This document shows positions 63,988 to 64,000 of a stretch of DNA of 64,000 nucleotides, piece by piece. The notes beneath the pieces were generated by a model. The model was not told the DNA's origin. It ran no database searches and saw only the letters and a program-made list of their open reading frames with translations. A program made the position numbers and the translations under genes. How positions within the stretch are numbered: position 1 is the stretch's first letter; every line of letters starts with the position of its first letter. This DNA comes from Litomosoides sigmodontis (lineage: Eukaryota > Nematoda > Chromadorea > Rhabditida > Onchocercidae), in the NCBI GenBank assembly GCA_963070105.1, contig OY718804.1, positions 9,159,317 to 9,223,316 on the forward strand. Direction: 5' to 3'.

Positions 63988-64000
63988 CTGAAATTGGTTA

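Overview
The window is a stretch of AT-rich eukaryotic nuclear DNA that looks like a nematode genome. Evidence is the gene structure (many small exons, acceptors of the TTTTCAG type, several start codons lying 15-35 bases after an isolated acceptor, as expected for spliced-leader trans-splicing) and the gene content: an astacin protease with three ShKT domains, a MATH-BTB SPOP homologue, a White-type ABCG transporter, an unorthodox aquaporin and a nematode-style troponin T. No rRNA, tRNA, CRISPR array, transposase or virus was recognised. The species cannot be named from the sequence alone; simple-sequence repeats are unusually abundant.

Layout from left to right: a NOSTRIN-like F-BAR/SH3 gene on + whose first exons lie outside the window (1-5631); a 253-base homopurine minisatellite (6.9 kb); troponin T on + (8.2-10.9 kb, extreme 5' end not found); an ABCG half-transporter on - (12.2-17.4 kb); a SPOP orthologue on - (18.3-21.8 kb); a long repeat-rich gap; a mitochondrial CISD3-type double CDGSH protein on + (26.5-28.5 kb); a small one-pass membrane protein on - (29.2-29.9 kb); an unorthodox aquaporin on + (31.9-33.9 kb); a RAD51D-type recombinase paralogue on - (36.5-39.0 kb) with a 506-base repeat in its third intron whose second copy lies 2.7 kb away; MOB4 on - (39.8-41.7 kb); an acidic orphan protein on - (42.2-42.9 kb); a gene-poor 7 kb; an astacin metalloprotease on + (50.1-56.7 kb) interrupted by a 3.2-kb AAT microsatellite; a DMAC2/ATP5SL-like gene on - (58.0-62.6 kb) whose second intron contains a complete secreted Ly6-like gene on +; and the last exon of an unidentified membrane protein on - (63.8 kb).

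The genes do not form one pathway. Two are mitochondrial (CISD3-type, DMAC2-like), troponin T is muscle-specific, SPOP and MOB4 are regulatory adaptors, and the orphan gene, MOB4 and RAD51D lie head to tail on one strand with 0.6-0.85 kb gaps, so a polycistronic arrangement is possible but unproven. All exon maps below were assembled by hand from splice sites, reading phase and family resemblance; summed exon lengths keep frame in every complete model. The most notable observations are the almost pure 3.2-kb intronic AAT array, the nested gene, the recent 506-base duplication inside the RAD51D gene, two probable GC-AG introns, the non-canonical pore boxes of the aquaporin and the repeat-built acidic orphan.
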